Of a DNA stretch of 64,000 bases, positions 1 to 12,300 are shown in pieces. Source of the DNA: Yamagishiella unicocca (Eukaryota; Chlorophyta; Chlorophyceae; Chlamydomonadales; Volvocaceae); NCBI GenBank assembly GCA_003116995.1, contig BDSL01000098.1:1-64000 (forward strand), given 5' to 3'. Every line of letters begins with the position of its first letter. Position 1 is the stretch's first letter. Below the pieces are notes generated by a model that saw only the letters and a program-made list of their open reading frames with translations, did not search any database and was not told where the DNA came from. A program made the translations under genes and the position numbers.

Positions 1-520
1 GTGGAGGGTGTTGAGGGTGTTGAGGGTGTTGAGGGTGTTGAGGGGGGCGGAGGATGTTGAGGGTGTTGAGGGTGTTGAGGGGGGTGGAGGGTGTTGAGGG
101 GGGCGGAGGGTGTTGAGGGGGGTGGAGGGTGTTGAGGGGGGTGGAGGGTGTTGAGGGGGGTGGAGGGTGTTGAGGGGGGTGGAGGGTGTTGAGGGGGGTG
201 GAGGGGTTGAGGGGGGCGGAGGGTGTTGAGGGTGTTGAGGGTGTTGAGGGTGTTGAGGGTGTTGAGGGGGGCGGAGGATGTTGAGGGTGTGAGGGTGTTG
301 AGGGGGGTGGAGGGTGTTGAGGGGGGCGGAGGGTGTTGAGGGGGGTGGAGGGTGTTGAGGGGGGTGGAGGGGTTGAGGGGGTGGAGGGTGTTGAGGGGGG
401 TGGAGGGTGTGAGGGGGTGGAGGGTGTGAGGGGGTGGAGGGTGTTGAGGGGGGTGGAGGGTGTGAGGGGGTGGAGGGTGTTGAGGGGGTTGAGGGGGGCG
501 GAGGGGGTTGAGAGGGTTGG
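1..520. repeat. G-rich minisatellite
   Basis: Tandem array of units of roughly 9 to 20 bases built from GTGTTGAGGG and GGGGTGGAG. It fills the left edge and probably continues beyond it. The plus strand is almost devoid of C, so G-quadruplexes are plausible. It lies downstream of the last exon seen of the minus-strand TRM3-like gene and is probably intronic. ORFs read across it are repeat artefacts. Confidence 0.9.
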
Positions 521-711
521 GGTTGGGGGTAGGTGGGGAAGGGCGGTTGGGAAAGGGTGTGCTGGCGAGGAGCCGGCGGGCGTCACCGCCAGGGGCCGCA
601 CCGAGGCTGTGAGAGCGCTCCAGCCAGCCGCTGGTGATATGACGTCAGTAGAGGCACGGCATGCACGCGCACACCCCACCCGGTACCCACCCGCCGTCTG
701 GAGCACCCACT

Positions 712-742
<31 letters not shown>

Positions 743-921
743 AGAAGCCTCCCTCGCCCTCCGCCCTCCTCCCTCCCGCCACGCCGTCGCGCCAGCGCAT
801 CATGCAGCCAAGCTTGCTTCCTTACCCCTCTCCGCCCCCGCCCCCCGCCCCGGGCCCCGCCCCGGGCCCCGCCCCGGGCCCCGCCCCGGGCTCCCGGCCT
901 CCCACCCCTCCTGCCGCTCAC
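521..921. other. probable intron of the TRM3-like gene, no exon seen
   Basis: Contains a short GGCT run near 710-735 and four copies of a GGGCCCCGCCCC unit near 850-890. I looked on the minus strand for the start of the SpoU methyltransferase domain that should follow the exon ending at 922 and did not find it. The next exon therefore lies left of the window. Confidence 0.5.
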
Positions 922-3900
922 CTCCAGTCCCGGGCATGGTCGTCCTCACCGCCCAGCAGCACCGCCAGACCCCCGTCGTCGCCATTCGCTGCGCCGCCGG
1001 CACCCGCGGGGCCCCCCGCCGCCGCCCCCGCCACCGGGCCCTCCAGCGCCGCCAGCAGCGCCTCCGGCGTGATCTTCCGCTGGAAGTCGCCGACGCCGCC
1101 CGGTGCCGCTGCCGCCGACGCCACTGCCGCCGGCCCCGCCGCCACCCTGGTCCCCCCCTGGAGCCCCGTGGGGTCCTGCGGAGCGAACTCTCGCTCCGCC
1201 GCGCGGTCCGACAGCTCGTCCCGCAGGCGGTGGCGCTCCGAAACCAGGAAGCCCTGGATCCTGTCCACCAGGGTGGGGGGTGCGCCCTCGAATGTGGCCT
1301 GCTCGGGGGGTGAGCCTGTGCACGGTGGGGGGAGGGGGAGGGGGGGAGGGGGCGAGGAAAGCGGTTTCGGCACGACGTAGGAAAGCGAGGAGAAGGGAAC
1401 ACTGGGAAGCGGGTTCAGGGCCGGGGGGGGGAGGGGGTAAGGGTGTGTTTGCGCGGGGAGGGGCGAGTTGCGAGCTATGTGGAGGAGTTAGGGCAGACCC
1501 GTGTTGGCGCGGGACAGCCCCTGGCGAGCCAGCCAGCCAGCCAGCCACCCACCTGCCAGGCACACTCCGCCCGGCGCGCCCGCGAATATCCTGGTGGGGT
1601 GGGTCATACCCGCGGGGCTCCAGTCCAAGATTGGGTCGCCGATGTTCCTGCAGTCCAGGGAGGGGGGGGAGGCTGAGGAGAGCCCGTGTACTAGGAAGCC
1701 GGTTTGGCAACCGTCCAGGGAGGGGCGTGAGGCGGGCGGCGGGGACGATGAAGGGGTGAATGCTGGGCGGGAGGGGACGGGGCTCCTGACCGCCGACCTG
1801 TCCCTTCCACCTGCGTCCACCTGCGTCCACCAGCGGGCAGCAGGCGCCGACCAGCTAGCCCGGGACACCTGCTCCTCGTAAGGAGCACCCCACCCCCCTG
1901 GCATCCACGGCTCTTCCTCGAACCCCCCCCGCCAACCAGCGCAGTAGGCTCCTCGCCAGAGACCTCCCTGCAGACTCCGCAGCGGCCGCTGGCGCGCCGC
2001 GATCCACCGGGTGTGCTATCCCCTCCCGCGAACCCACCCACGCAGCTGGTTCTCTCTTTCGTCGGCTTACATCTCCCCCACGCCTTGGTTTGTCTGCCGT
2101 GGATTCGCGGATTCTCCTCACCCCCCCCCCGCGGTTCTACGCCACCCACCTCCTCAGCCGCACCAGGTCCACGTTGGTGTCCATGAAGGCCATCATCTGG
2201 CGCAGGTAGTGCAGGTCGCCTGGGGGCGGGGGGGGGGCGAGAAGACCCGGTTAGACGATATAGAAGACGGGGTCGAAGCTAGCTGGCCAATACACAGGTA
2301 ATAACTGTCAGGTATCCTCCCTCCTCCCTTCCCCGCTCCTCCCTTCCCCCCTCCTCCCCTCCTCCCCTCCCCCCTCCTCCCTTTCCCCCTCCTCCCTTCC
2401 CCCCTCCCCCCTCCTCCCCTCCTCCCTTTCCCCCTCCTCATTCCCCCCTCCTCCCTTCCCCCCTCCTCCCTGCCCCCTCCTCCCTTCCCCCCTCCTCCCT
2501 TCCCCCCTCCTCCCTTCCCCCTCCTCCCTTCCCCCCTCCTCCCTTCCCCCCTCCTCCCTTCCCCCCTCCTCCCTTCCCCCCTCCTCCCTTCCCCCCTCAC
2601 CCGCCGAGTGCTCCCACATGGGCGACTCCGGCTTGAAGGTCTGCATGAGCGCCCAGGTGACGAGCTGCGCGTAGGTGCGCACGTTGTGGCCGTGACACAT
2701 CAGCCAGGGGCTGAGCGCCAGCAGCAGCGGCCGCAGCTGGCGGCGCTGCACCGCGGGGGGCGAGTGCAGCAGCACCTGCGCCGCGATGAGGATGCAGGAG
2801 CCAAGGCCGGAGATGTGGCGGCTGTAGCTGGTCAGCAGCGGCAGTAGGTGCTGCTGCAGCAGGGAGGGCTGCGGGGCGGGGGGGGGGAGGAGGGGCGGGA
2901 GGAGGGAGGAGCGGGAGGAGGAAGAGGGGAGGCGCGTCACATTGGGGGGGGGTGTCCGTTTCGCGGCGCGTAAAGGCGAGGTGACCGTGTACGGAGGGAG
3001 CTGTGGAGGGAGCTTGAAGGGAGGTTCGAGACCCGTGGATGCCCGAAGAAACCGTTTAGAACAGACGTTTTGAGATGCACGCTGGAGAACTGTGAGAGCT
3101 TGAAGGGAGGGAGGCAAGGCAGCCGGGCGGGGCGGGTGTTGTGTGAGGCAGTCTCTGCAGCCCCGGCTCCAAAACAACAGCCGAAACACACACAATACCC
3201 CGGGCCCGCCCCCGGCGCACCTCCCGCAGCACCAGCGCCGCCACCACCGCCTCGATGTACTGCTTGACGGTTGGCGGGTTGTTGCCGTTGATCTGGCCCA
3301 GCGTGGCCACCACCGCCGCGCCGCACTCCTCCCGGGGCACGAAGCTGCTGAGCACCACCAGGGACTGCCACAGCCGCACCTGCGGATGCCGGGGGGGGAG
3401 AGGTGCAAGGAAAACCCGTGTACGAAAGAAAAACCCGTTTAGGGGAGTCGTTTGGAGGTATGCCACCTCCCGTTTTGTGAGGGCATCACACTGGACAACG
3501 CCGTACCGCCGTACCGCGGTTGATTCCTCCCTGGAGCGAGCAATGTGCTGGCCCCCCACTGCACTATACATGAACGCATTGGATCTCCAGTATCCGATCC
3601 AAGCCCCCAAAGCTCCAAACGCGTGTTGAAAAGGCTCCCTACACAGCAGTGCCTCGCTTCCCTTACCGTATCCCTCCACTGCCCAAACCCTCCCTCCCCC
3701 TCCCCCTCCCCCTCCCCCTCCCCCTCCCCCTCCCCCTCCCCCTCCCCCTCCCCCTCCCCCTCCCCTCCCTCGAACCTCCCCCTCCCCCTCCCTCCCCCCC
3801 CCTCCGCACCTTCTGTCGGTGCAGCTCGCTGCCGTTGCGGACCTTGTCCGTGGACAGCAGCGGGTCGTTGAGCCCCACCTCCAGCAGCTGCCGCCACAGC

Positions 3901-6312
3901 AGCCGACCCGCCAGCAGTGCGGGGTTGGTCGGGTCAGGAGGCGGGGGGGCGCCGTAATCCGCGACGGAGTAGTCGGAGGCATCCGCACCCGCCCCGCCGA
4001 CGCCGCCGCCACCACCCCCGGCGTCCCCGCCCTGATTTCCACCTCCCCCAGTGCCCCCCAAAACCTTCCCCGCCATACTCATACTGCCACCACCGCCGCC
4101 GCCGCCGCTGCTGGCGGCAGCGGTGTGCGCGTGCTCGTCCCAGTACGACGACTCGCCAAAGATGATCACTGGCCGCTTCGCAGGGCCGGACGACGCCGAC
4201 CCCAACTCGCCCGCCGTACAGCTAGACGCCGCCGCCGCCGCCGCCGCCGCTGCGTCACCCGTCGCTGCAGTGGCCGTGGAGGGCTCGCCACTTGCGCCAG
4301 CTGTGTCCGCGGCCAGCTGCTGCTGCTGCTGCTGCAGCGGCGGCCAGACGCAACCTGCCGTCTCCGCCAGCTGGTGCAGGCAGCACAGCAGCGCCACCCG
4401 CGGCGCCACCTCGGTGCTGATGGCGGCGCTGCCCACCAGCGCCGGCTCCAGGGGGGCTGACACGGCGGCCAGCTCCTCCGCCTCGGCGCCCTCAGCGCTG
4501 GTGCTCTCCGGGTCGTACGTCGCTGCGGGGACACGGCAGCACGGGGCAGGGTGACGCAACGCAACGCAACGTCTCAGGGACTGGCCGCCCTCAACTCGCA
4601 ACGCCTCAAGGAAAAAATAAGGTGGAGACTGTGAGCTGGGGGCTTTGTGAGCTGCGGTTTGGTGGTGCACGCGTAGTATCGGCAGGTCCGCGTGCGGCCT
4701 GAGTCCTGATTATCGGTATCCTACCCTGTGTCTAAGAGGGGCAGCGCCCCCCCTGGTTCGTTTCTGTAACCCCTCTGTGTCCCAATAATAGGGGCGGCCC
4801 GCACCGCCTCAAGCCCCCGACCCGCCGGGCCCCCACTCACAGCCCTTGCGGCTGCCCCACAGCAGCAGCAGCTGGATCTCGCGGCAGTAGCACTCCACGA
4901 GTGCCGGCTGTAGCGGCAGGAAGGAGCCCAGCTGGCAGGCCAGCAGCAGCAGGAAGCGCGAGCTGGTGCCGCCCCAGTCGAGCAGGCGCGACAGCAGCCA
5001 GCGGCAGGGGCCGTGGGGGCCGTGCAGCGCGAGCAGGAGGGGCCCGCTCTGGGCGGCAGGGGGGGAGGGGCGAGAAGACCCGGGAGGGAGGGAGGGGGCA
5101 GGTGGGGGCCGGTAGCGGCGGCGGCGGTGGGCGGGATGGCGGGATGCGGGTGCTGGCAGCAAGCAAGCCGAGGCCGGGACGGGGTGGGGTGGGGCGGGAG
5201 GTTGAGGAGAGCCCGTGGACTAGGAAGCTGGTGGGACGGGAGGGAGGGGCCAAAGCGAGGCGCGAGGGGGGGATGTAACCCGCGGCCTCGCTCCAGCGGT
5301 TGCGTAAATGGTTCCGAGGTTGCTCCAACAACACCTACAGCATCTACACAAAAGGAGTGAAACCCCTCCCCGCCCGGCGCCTCACGCCCCCCCCCTCCCT
5401 CCCTCCCTCCCCCCGCTCCCCCCCCACCTGCTCCACGTAGAGGCTGGGCAGCAGCGCCGTGTTGACGAAGGCGGCGCACAGCGGCCCCGTGCGGCGGGGG
5501 GTGGCGCACAGGGCGTTCCACAGCGACCGCACCACCGGCCAACACAGCGACTCCAGGGGGGAAGCCGCCGCCGCCGCCGCCGGCGCCGCCGCATCGTCGC
5601 CGCCGCCGTCACCGCTGCCGCCCGCCTCTGAGTCCGCGCCCAGCGCTCGCGCCGCCGCCGCCTGACACGTCAGCACCCCGCGCGCGAACAGGAACCCCGG
5701 TGAGCCGTTGGTCGGCCAGGTCAGCCGTGCGCTTACGTTTGAAGCACCGCGGCAACACGGACACATGCACGTCGGCTCGAGGTCTGGATGCTCGGCCAAA
5801 CCCTAGATGCGTTACTGCAGCAGGTGTCGTACGGGTATCCGCTCGAAGCACCTCTCCGGGGGTGATCCGCTAGATCCGCTAGATCCGCTAGCAGATCGCA
5901 CCGTGAGCAGCTGCGGGCAGCGCAGCGGCCCTCGTCGCGGACTAGGTCGCCCAGCATGTGTGTGTCATGTGTCGCAGCAAGGCTCACCTGCGCCTCCGCG
6001 CCCGCCGTCGCCACCGCCACCCAGCTCCTGCGCAAGCAGCGCAGCAGCGGCAGCACCTGCCCCTCCGGGTACTCGCTCAGCGCCGAAACCGCCTGCGACA
6101 GCACCTCCGAAACCACGTCCATCTGCAGCCCCGACCTCCCCCGCCCCGCCGCCGCCGCGGCCGCCGCCCCCACTGGCCCCGCCCCTCCAGCTGCGGCGGC
6201 GAACTCCGCCGCGCACGCCGTGGCCGCATCCAGCAGGGGCCACTTGGCGGCCTCGACGTCGGTCAGCACCTGGGACACGTCCTGTGCATCCGATCCACGA
6301 CTCGTCGCCGAG

Positions 6313-6350
<38 letters not shown>

Positions 6351-9300
6351 GGCGGCATCCCGCAGTGCCGCTGCCGCCAGCGCGCTAGGGTCCAGCCGCT
6401 CCGCCGCCAGTGTCCGCAGCTGGGGCGACCAGGCGGCCGACTGGCGGATGGCCTCAGCGGCGGCGGTGGCGGCCTGAGGGTGTCGGGTGGTGGTTGAGGA
6501 AAGCCCGGTGGTGGTGGTGGTGGTGGTGGGTGGTGGTGGGTGGTGTGGCGGGTGCGGCTGTCGGGAAGGATTGGGTGCAGGGGTGGTGCTACTCGAGCCA
6601 AGAACGACAGCTCTGCTCCTGGCACGTGCACCTACCAGCCAACTGAACCCCCCGCGCGACAGCGGGTCACCCTCACTCCCGGTTGACAGCGGGTCACCCT
6701 CACTCCCGGTGCGGGGTGCTGCTGGCGGACCGCACGATGCGACTTCCCCGCACACCCCTGTCCGCTCCTCAGTCCACACCACAACCAAGACAGCCGCCTC
6801 CTTTGGCCCACTGCCGCTGCCCCTCTTGCCACTGCCCCTCTTGCCACTGCCCCTCTTGCCACTGCCCCTCTTGCCACTGCCCCTCTTGCCACTGCCCCTC
6901 TTGCCACTGCCGCGGCCGCGGCCGGGTCCCACCTTGAGGCCGGTCACCACCGCGGCGTGGCGCCCCGCCGGCAGCGGCGACCTGCACAGCTTGGCCAGCA
7001 GCGACAACAGCGCGCCGGCGAGGCGGCGGACGGCGGGGGCGGCGGCGGGGTCGGAGGAGCGGGACACCCGCGTGAGGGCCAGAGCCACGCAGCTCCAGGC
7101 GGCCTCGGCGCGGGCGAGGCCTCCTGAGCCCCGGGGGGGATTTGTGAGGAAACCCCAGGGGGGGGGGGCGGGGGGCAAACATACCCGGTTACTCGACGTG
7201 GGAACCCGGGGGGAAGGGGGCCGCAGCGGAGGGCGCCGGTGGGCAGGGTGCGGTGGCGGCGGCAGCAGCAGCAGCGGAGTGACGGTGTCATACCGTGAAG
7301 TGTGTAGTACCGGCAGTGCTTGATCTGCCCCCGTTGCACTGCTTCGAGTGCGCCGCATCTGCGCCCCAACGGAGCGAATCTAGGCCAAGGCCCACGCCCC
7401 TAGGAAGGCCCTCCCCTCCGCCTCCCCGTGCCCCCCTCCCCTCCGCCCCTTCGCCCCCCCCTCCCCTCCGCCCCTTCGCCCCCCCCTCCCGTCCGCCCCG
7501 CCGTCCTCCCCTCCCTGCCCCCGATGCGCCACCTACACTTCCCATGTGGAGTAACCGGCTCCTTTTGCAACCCCCCCTCCGTCCCCCCGTTCTCCAGCAT
7601 GCATCTTAAATCGTCTGTTCCAAACGGGTTTTTCTCGCATCCACGGGTCTTCCTCAAAATCCCCTCCATCCCCCCCCCTCCGCACCATCCTGCGCATCCG
7701 CCTCCAAGAACGAGTCCGCCGCGTGGCTGGCCGCCGAGCACACGTCCTCGCAGCACGTCACCACCAGCCCCACCAGCGCCGACTGCAGACAGCTGGCGGC
7801 CGGCGTGGCGGCGGTGGCGGTGGCGGTGGCGGGGGAGGGACCGCCGGCAGCAGCTGGGGCCGGACAGAGCGGCTGCAGCGGGGGGGGGGGTTACAATAAA
7901 AGAACCGGTAACTCAACTGGGGAAATGTAGCGGGGGGGGAGGCCAGGGCGCAGCGTCATGGCGCAGAGGCGGTTGTAAGTTGGTCGCGAAGGCAGGTGCG
8001 AGACCCCGGGGTGGGGGGTGGGGGGTAAAGGCACTACGGGTACACTAAGCGAGGAGGCGGTCTCTCAGGCTGGATTTTTAGTACTCAAAGAGGGGATCGG
8101 CGCCTGAGGCCGCAGGTCGTGCCGCGTCTGCAGGGCAGCTTCAGTGTCCCCGTGCACCGCGGACCATGCAGGTCCCCTGCACGCCCCTGCGCCGGTCGTG
8201 TAGCCCGTCCTCTGTGCCGCCGCGCCAACCCGTCATGCGGGCTCAGAACCTCTCCCGGAATGACGTCACCGGCGGGCGCGAACTAGGCCGTCGCGCTCCC
8301 TGACACGACAGCCGTGATCGCGTGCCCTAGGCGATGCGTGTGCGGGCGATGCACCTCCAGCGGATCACGACAACACACCTCCACTCACTCCCCCCCATCC
8401 ATCCTCCAGCTAGGCGTTCGGCTCCCCCTCTACGTGTGCGAGATACGCGTCTCCAAGCTAACCCCCCTCCCCCTTCCCCTCCCATGCGCGCGCGTCCCGG
8501 TGTCCTAAGGCTATGCCCCCACTACATTCCCCAGTCGCGTTACCGGTTATTTTATTGTCATCCCCCTCCCATCCCATCGCAACCCCCCCCATCCCCCCCG
8601 ATTACCCCTCACCCCCATCCCCCCCACCCACCAGCGGGGTCACCGCCGCCAGCAGCTCCCTGAAACCCTAAAACCCTCACCCCCACCCCCACCCACCCAC
8701 CAGCGGGGGCACCGCCGCCAGCAGCTCCCGCAGGAGCTCCAGCGCGCGGTCCACCTCCGCCGCCTGCAAGTACGGCCTGCCGTACATCCCGAAAAGCGCC
8801 TGCTGCAGCCTCGCCGTGACGGCGCCGCAGGCGGCGTCGACGTCGTCGAAGAGCAGCAGCACCTGCGCGATGGACGCGGCGGTGGGCGCAGCGGTGGCGA
8901 CGCTGGTGGTGGCGGCGGCGGCGGCGGCGGCCGCCGCCGCCGGCGCTGACGGCGACGGCACTGTTGGGCCGTGGTGCCAGTAGTCCTCCAGCATGCTCCG
9001 GAGCCAGGAGCCGACGGTGGCGGCTTCGGAGCTGGTTAGGGCCGCCGGCTGCGCGGCGGCGGCGTCCTCGGTGAGTGAGCGCCCTAGCAGCCAGGACCTG
9101 GCCCGCCGCGGGGAAGCCACGGAGCAAAAACGAAGAGGCGGAGTCGTTTACGGCGGCGGCGGGAGGCCGAAGCGAGGAGCACGGACGTGAAGGCGCGCTT
9201 CCCCAAAAGGACTGGAGAACCGCACCGCATTGCCTGGTGCACCGCCGGCACAACCGCAACACAGGCTGCCCCCAGAGGCGCTCTGCCCAGGTGCCCTGGC

Positions 9301-12300
9301 GCGCTTAGTCAGCCGCCTTTCGTTCGGTCCCCGCTGTCCCCGCCAACCAGCCCACACACCAGGCTGGCCCCCCGCACCCCCCAACCCCCAACCCAGTTCT
9401 CCAGCATGCATCCCAAAACGTCTGTTCTAAACGGTTGTTTCGGGCCTCCACGGGTCTTCCTCGAACCCCCCGGGCCCCGGCTCCCGCACCTCGCCTGAGC
9501 CCGCAGCTCGCCGCCCGGCTGCAGGGTGGCCTGCGGCAGCTCCAGCAGCAGCCGCAGGCAGCCGCCGACACCCACCGCCGCGACCGGCGTCACGGCGGCC
9601 GCCGCCGCCAGCACCGACTGCCAGATGCTCCTCTTGTACGACATGCCCGTGAAGTTGTCCAGGTAGACCAGCACGGCCCTCAGGCTGGCCAGCATGGCTC
9701 CAGTGAAGGCTGCCGCCGCCGCCGTTGCCGCCGCCTGCCCAGCGGACGCGGACGCGGGCGGCGCAAGGACGCCGCCGCCGCCGCCGCCAGCGGAGGCGGC
9801 GGCAGGAGCGCCGCGCGACGACGACGATAACGTGGCGGCGGCGGCCCTCGCCGCCGCGGCCAGCTGGCCGTCGGCGGCGGCGCCAAGTGCGCCCTCCGCC
9901 ACCCCGCGCATCAGCTGCTGCAGCCCCAGCCGGGACAGGTCGCCGCCGGCCACCACGGCGCGCACCGCCAGCAGGGCCTCCTGGCGGTACGGCAGGGGCG
10001 CGGCGGCGAACCAGCTGCGCAGCCAGGACGCTGCGAGGGCCTGCGGGTGCGGCGCGGGGCGTTCGGGGAAAAACACACACGGGTGACGGCACGAGTCACC
10101 ATCTAAGGCGCCATAGCATGGAGGCGTGACTGCTGTGCGACGCGATTGATCCCACTCCTGGCCTGCAGCGCCCGGCTCAACCGACCACTCCGGCGCCTTA
10201 CGGCCCAGCGCCTGTAGCTTCACTCGCTCCCCTCCCCCATCTTCTTTAGTCCTCTGTCCTCCGTCTAACATATGCCGTGTAACCGGGTCTTCTCGGACAC
10301 CCCCCTCCGTGTAACCCAAGTCCAGTAGCATGCGCGCGTTTCCAGGTGTCCGAAGACTATGCACCAGCTACACTTCCCATGTCGAGTAACCGGCTATTTC
10401 CTGTACCCCCCCCGAGCGTCGCGCGGGGTCCTGGCTTCCTTGCGTTTTGCCGTAGCCGCTATAGCTTAGCCGCCAAAGGTCATATTACGACCTTCGGCTT
10501 TAGTACCCCCAACCCAGTTCTCCAGCATGCATCTAAAAAATTGTGTTTCTAAACGGTTTTTTCGGGCATCCACGGGTCTCCCTCGACCCCCCCCCCCACA
10601 CACAATGCACCAGCTGCACTTCCCCACGTCGAGTCGTAACCGGTTCTTTTCTGTAAACCCCCCCCGCCCTCCGATATGGCGAACCTGCACGTCCAACACG
10701 TCCGCCTCCGCAGCCCCGCCCCGGTAGTGGTGGTCCCGGGTGAGAGCCGGCAGCATCACACCCGCCAGGAAGCCGGGCGGCACACCGCGCAGCGCCTCCG
10801 CGGCCCGCCAGTCCCGCTGCAGGAAGGTGCGCAGTGCCAGCCGCTGGACCTGGTAGTTGCCGTGCTGCAGGGCCCGCGACCACAGCACACACTGCCACTC
10901 CAGGGGAACCGCCCAGCCGCCGCCGCCGCCGCCGCCGCCGGCGGCCCCGTCGGCTGCGCCGCCGCCTGCGGCGGCGTCGGCGTCGGCGGCGGTGGGCTTC
11001 CGCTGCTTCAGCTCCTTCTTCTTCGGGATGTACGACTTGGGTACGACGGCTTCCGTACGGAACTCCGGCGCGGGCGCGTGCAGCTGGTCGATCTGCGACG
11101 ACGTGTGTCAGGGGGCCCTTGCGTCAGGGACTGGTCACAGCTCGTGTCACGCAGCTGTCCAGTCGTCTCTATCCTCGCCAGCACCGGGTGCGTCACACGC
11201 AACACAGGAGCCTGCGAGGCTGTGCGTGGAGCTGGCGGGCGGGACATTGCAAACCCGACCGCCATTGCAAACCCGAGCAGCTCAAACCGTCGTACACAGC
11301 AGTCGTACTGTCGTACGAGAGCGCCCCGCCCCACCTTGGCCCACACGGGCGCCACCAGGTGGATGGGGAACTCGTCCAGGATGTCGTACAGCGCCGTCCA
11401 TAGGGCCCAGCCCGGCTGGCTGAGCTGGCCCGGCGGCGCGAGGCGCTGGAGCAGCAGCACTGCGCGCTTCCGCTCCAGGGCGTCAACGTCGGCGGGAAGG
11501 GCCTGGGAGGGACGGGGGGTTTAAGGAGAACCCGCGAATCCACGGCCGACAAACCACTGGGAGGGGGCGCGGAGGCCGCCAGCAGGCACTCGTGATTGCG
11601 CGCAGCGGCAGGGAGGCACGGACACGGGCGCCGGGCACGTAAGGCGGTCCGCCGCGTCCACCGGGGGGTTGGTACAAGCGACCAGCAAGCACGCGGAGCG
11701 GCTGGCGAGTTGGCGGACCACACCCATGGGCCGCTCGCTACCGCCTACACTACCTCCACGCCCGGACCCCCTGCCGCCTACACTGCGTCTATACCCCACG
11801 TCCTCACCAGGCACATCCGCATCCCGCCCACGCCCTCACCAGGCACATCCGCAGCAGCTCCCAGAATCGCCCGCAGCCCCGCAGGTCCACCCCGGCAGCC
11901 GGGTCCAGCAGCAGCCCCGAGGACGACACCAGCAGCGCCAGGGAGGAGCGCTGAGCCGTGCTGCCCAGGGAGCCGGCGCCGGGAGCAGAGGAGCCGCCGC
12001 CGCCGCCGTCACCGCCGCCACCATCGCCCGCGGCTCCGCCCGTGCCGCCGCCGCCGCCGCTGCCGCCCCCCAGGAGGTCCAGCGCGAGCTCCCAGATGTC
12101 CCGGGCTGTGGCGCCCAGCTCGTCGCCACCTGGTCGGGTTCGAAGGACAGCGGCAAGGGACAGCGGTCGTGTGTGTGTGTGTGTGTGTGTGTGCGGGAAC
12201 AGGGACGAACGCCATCCAGGGTGACTGCCAGCCAGGGGCGATACCCGATGCGGTACGAGTACAGCTCCGCCAGAGGGGTTCGAAGCGTCATTTAACACGC

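Noticed and set aside
661..1830. Long Pro/Arg/Gly-rich ORFs on both strands around 0.7-1.8 kb
   Set aside because: GC-rich shadows. The spliced minus-strand frame of the TRM3-like gene explains the coding part and matches the family order.
2308..3408. Minus-strand 366-codon ORF read as one exon
   Set aside because: It runs through two introns and the polypyrimidine repeat. Splicing at 2601/2868 and 3221/3379 keeps the phase and the conserved motifs.
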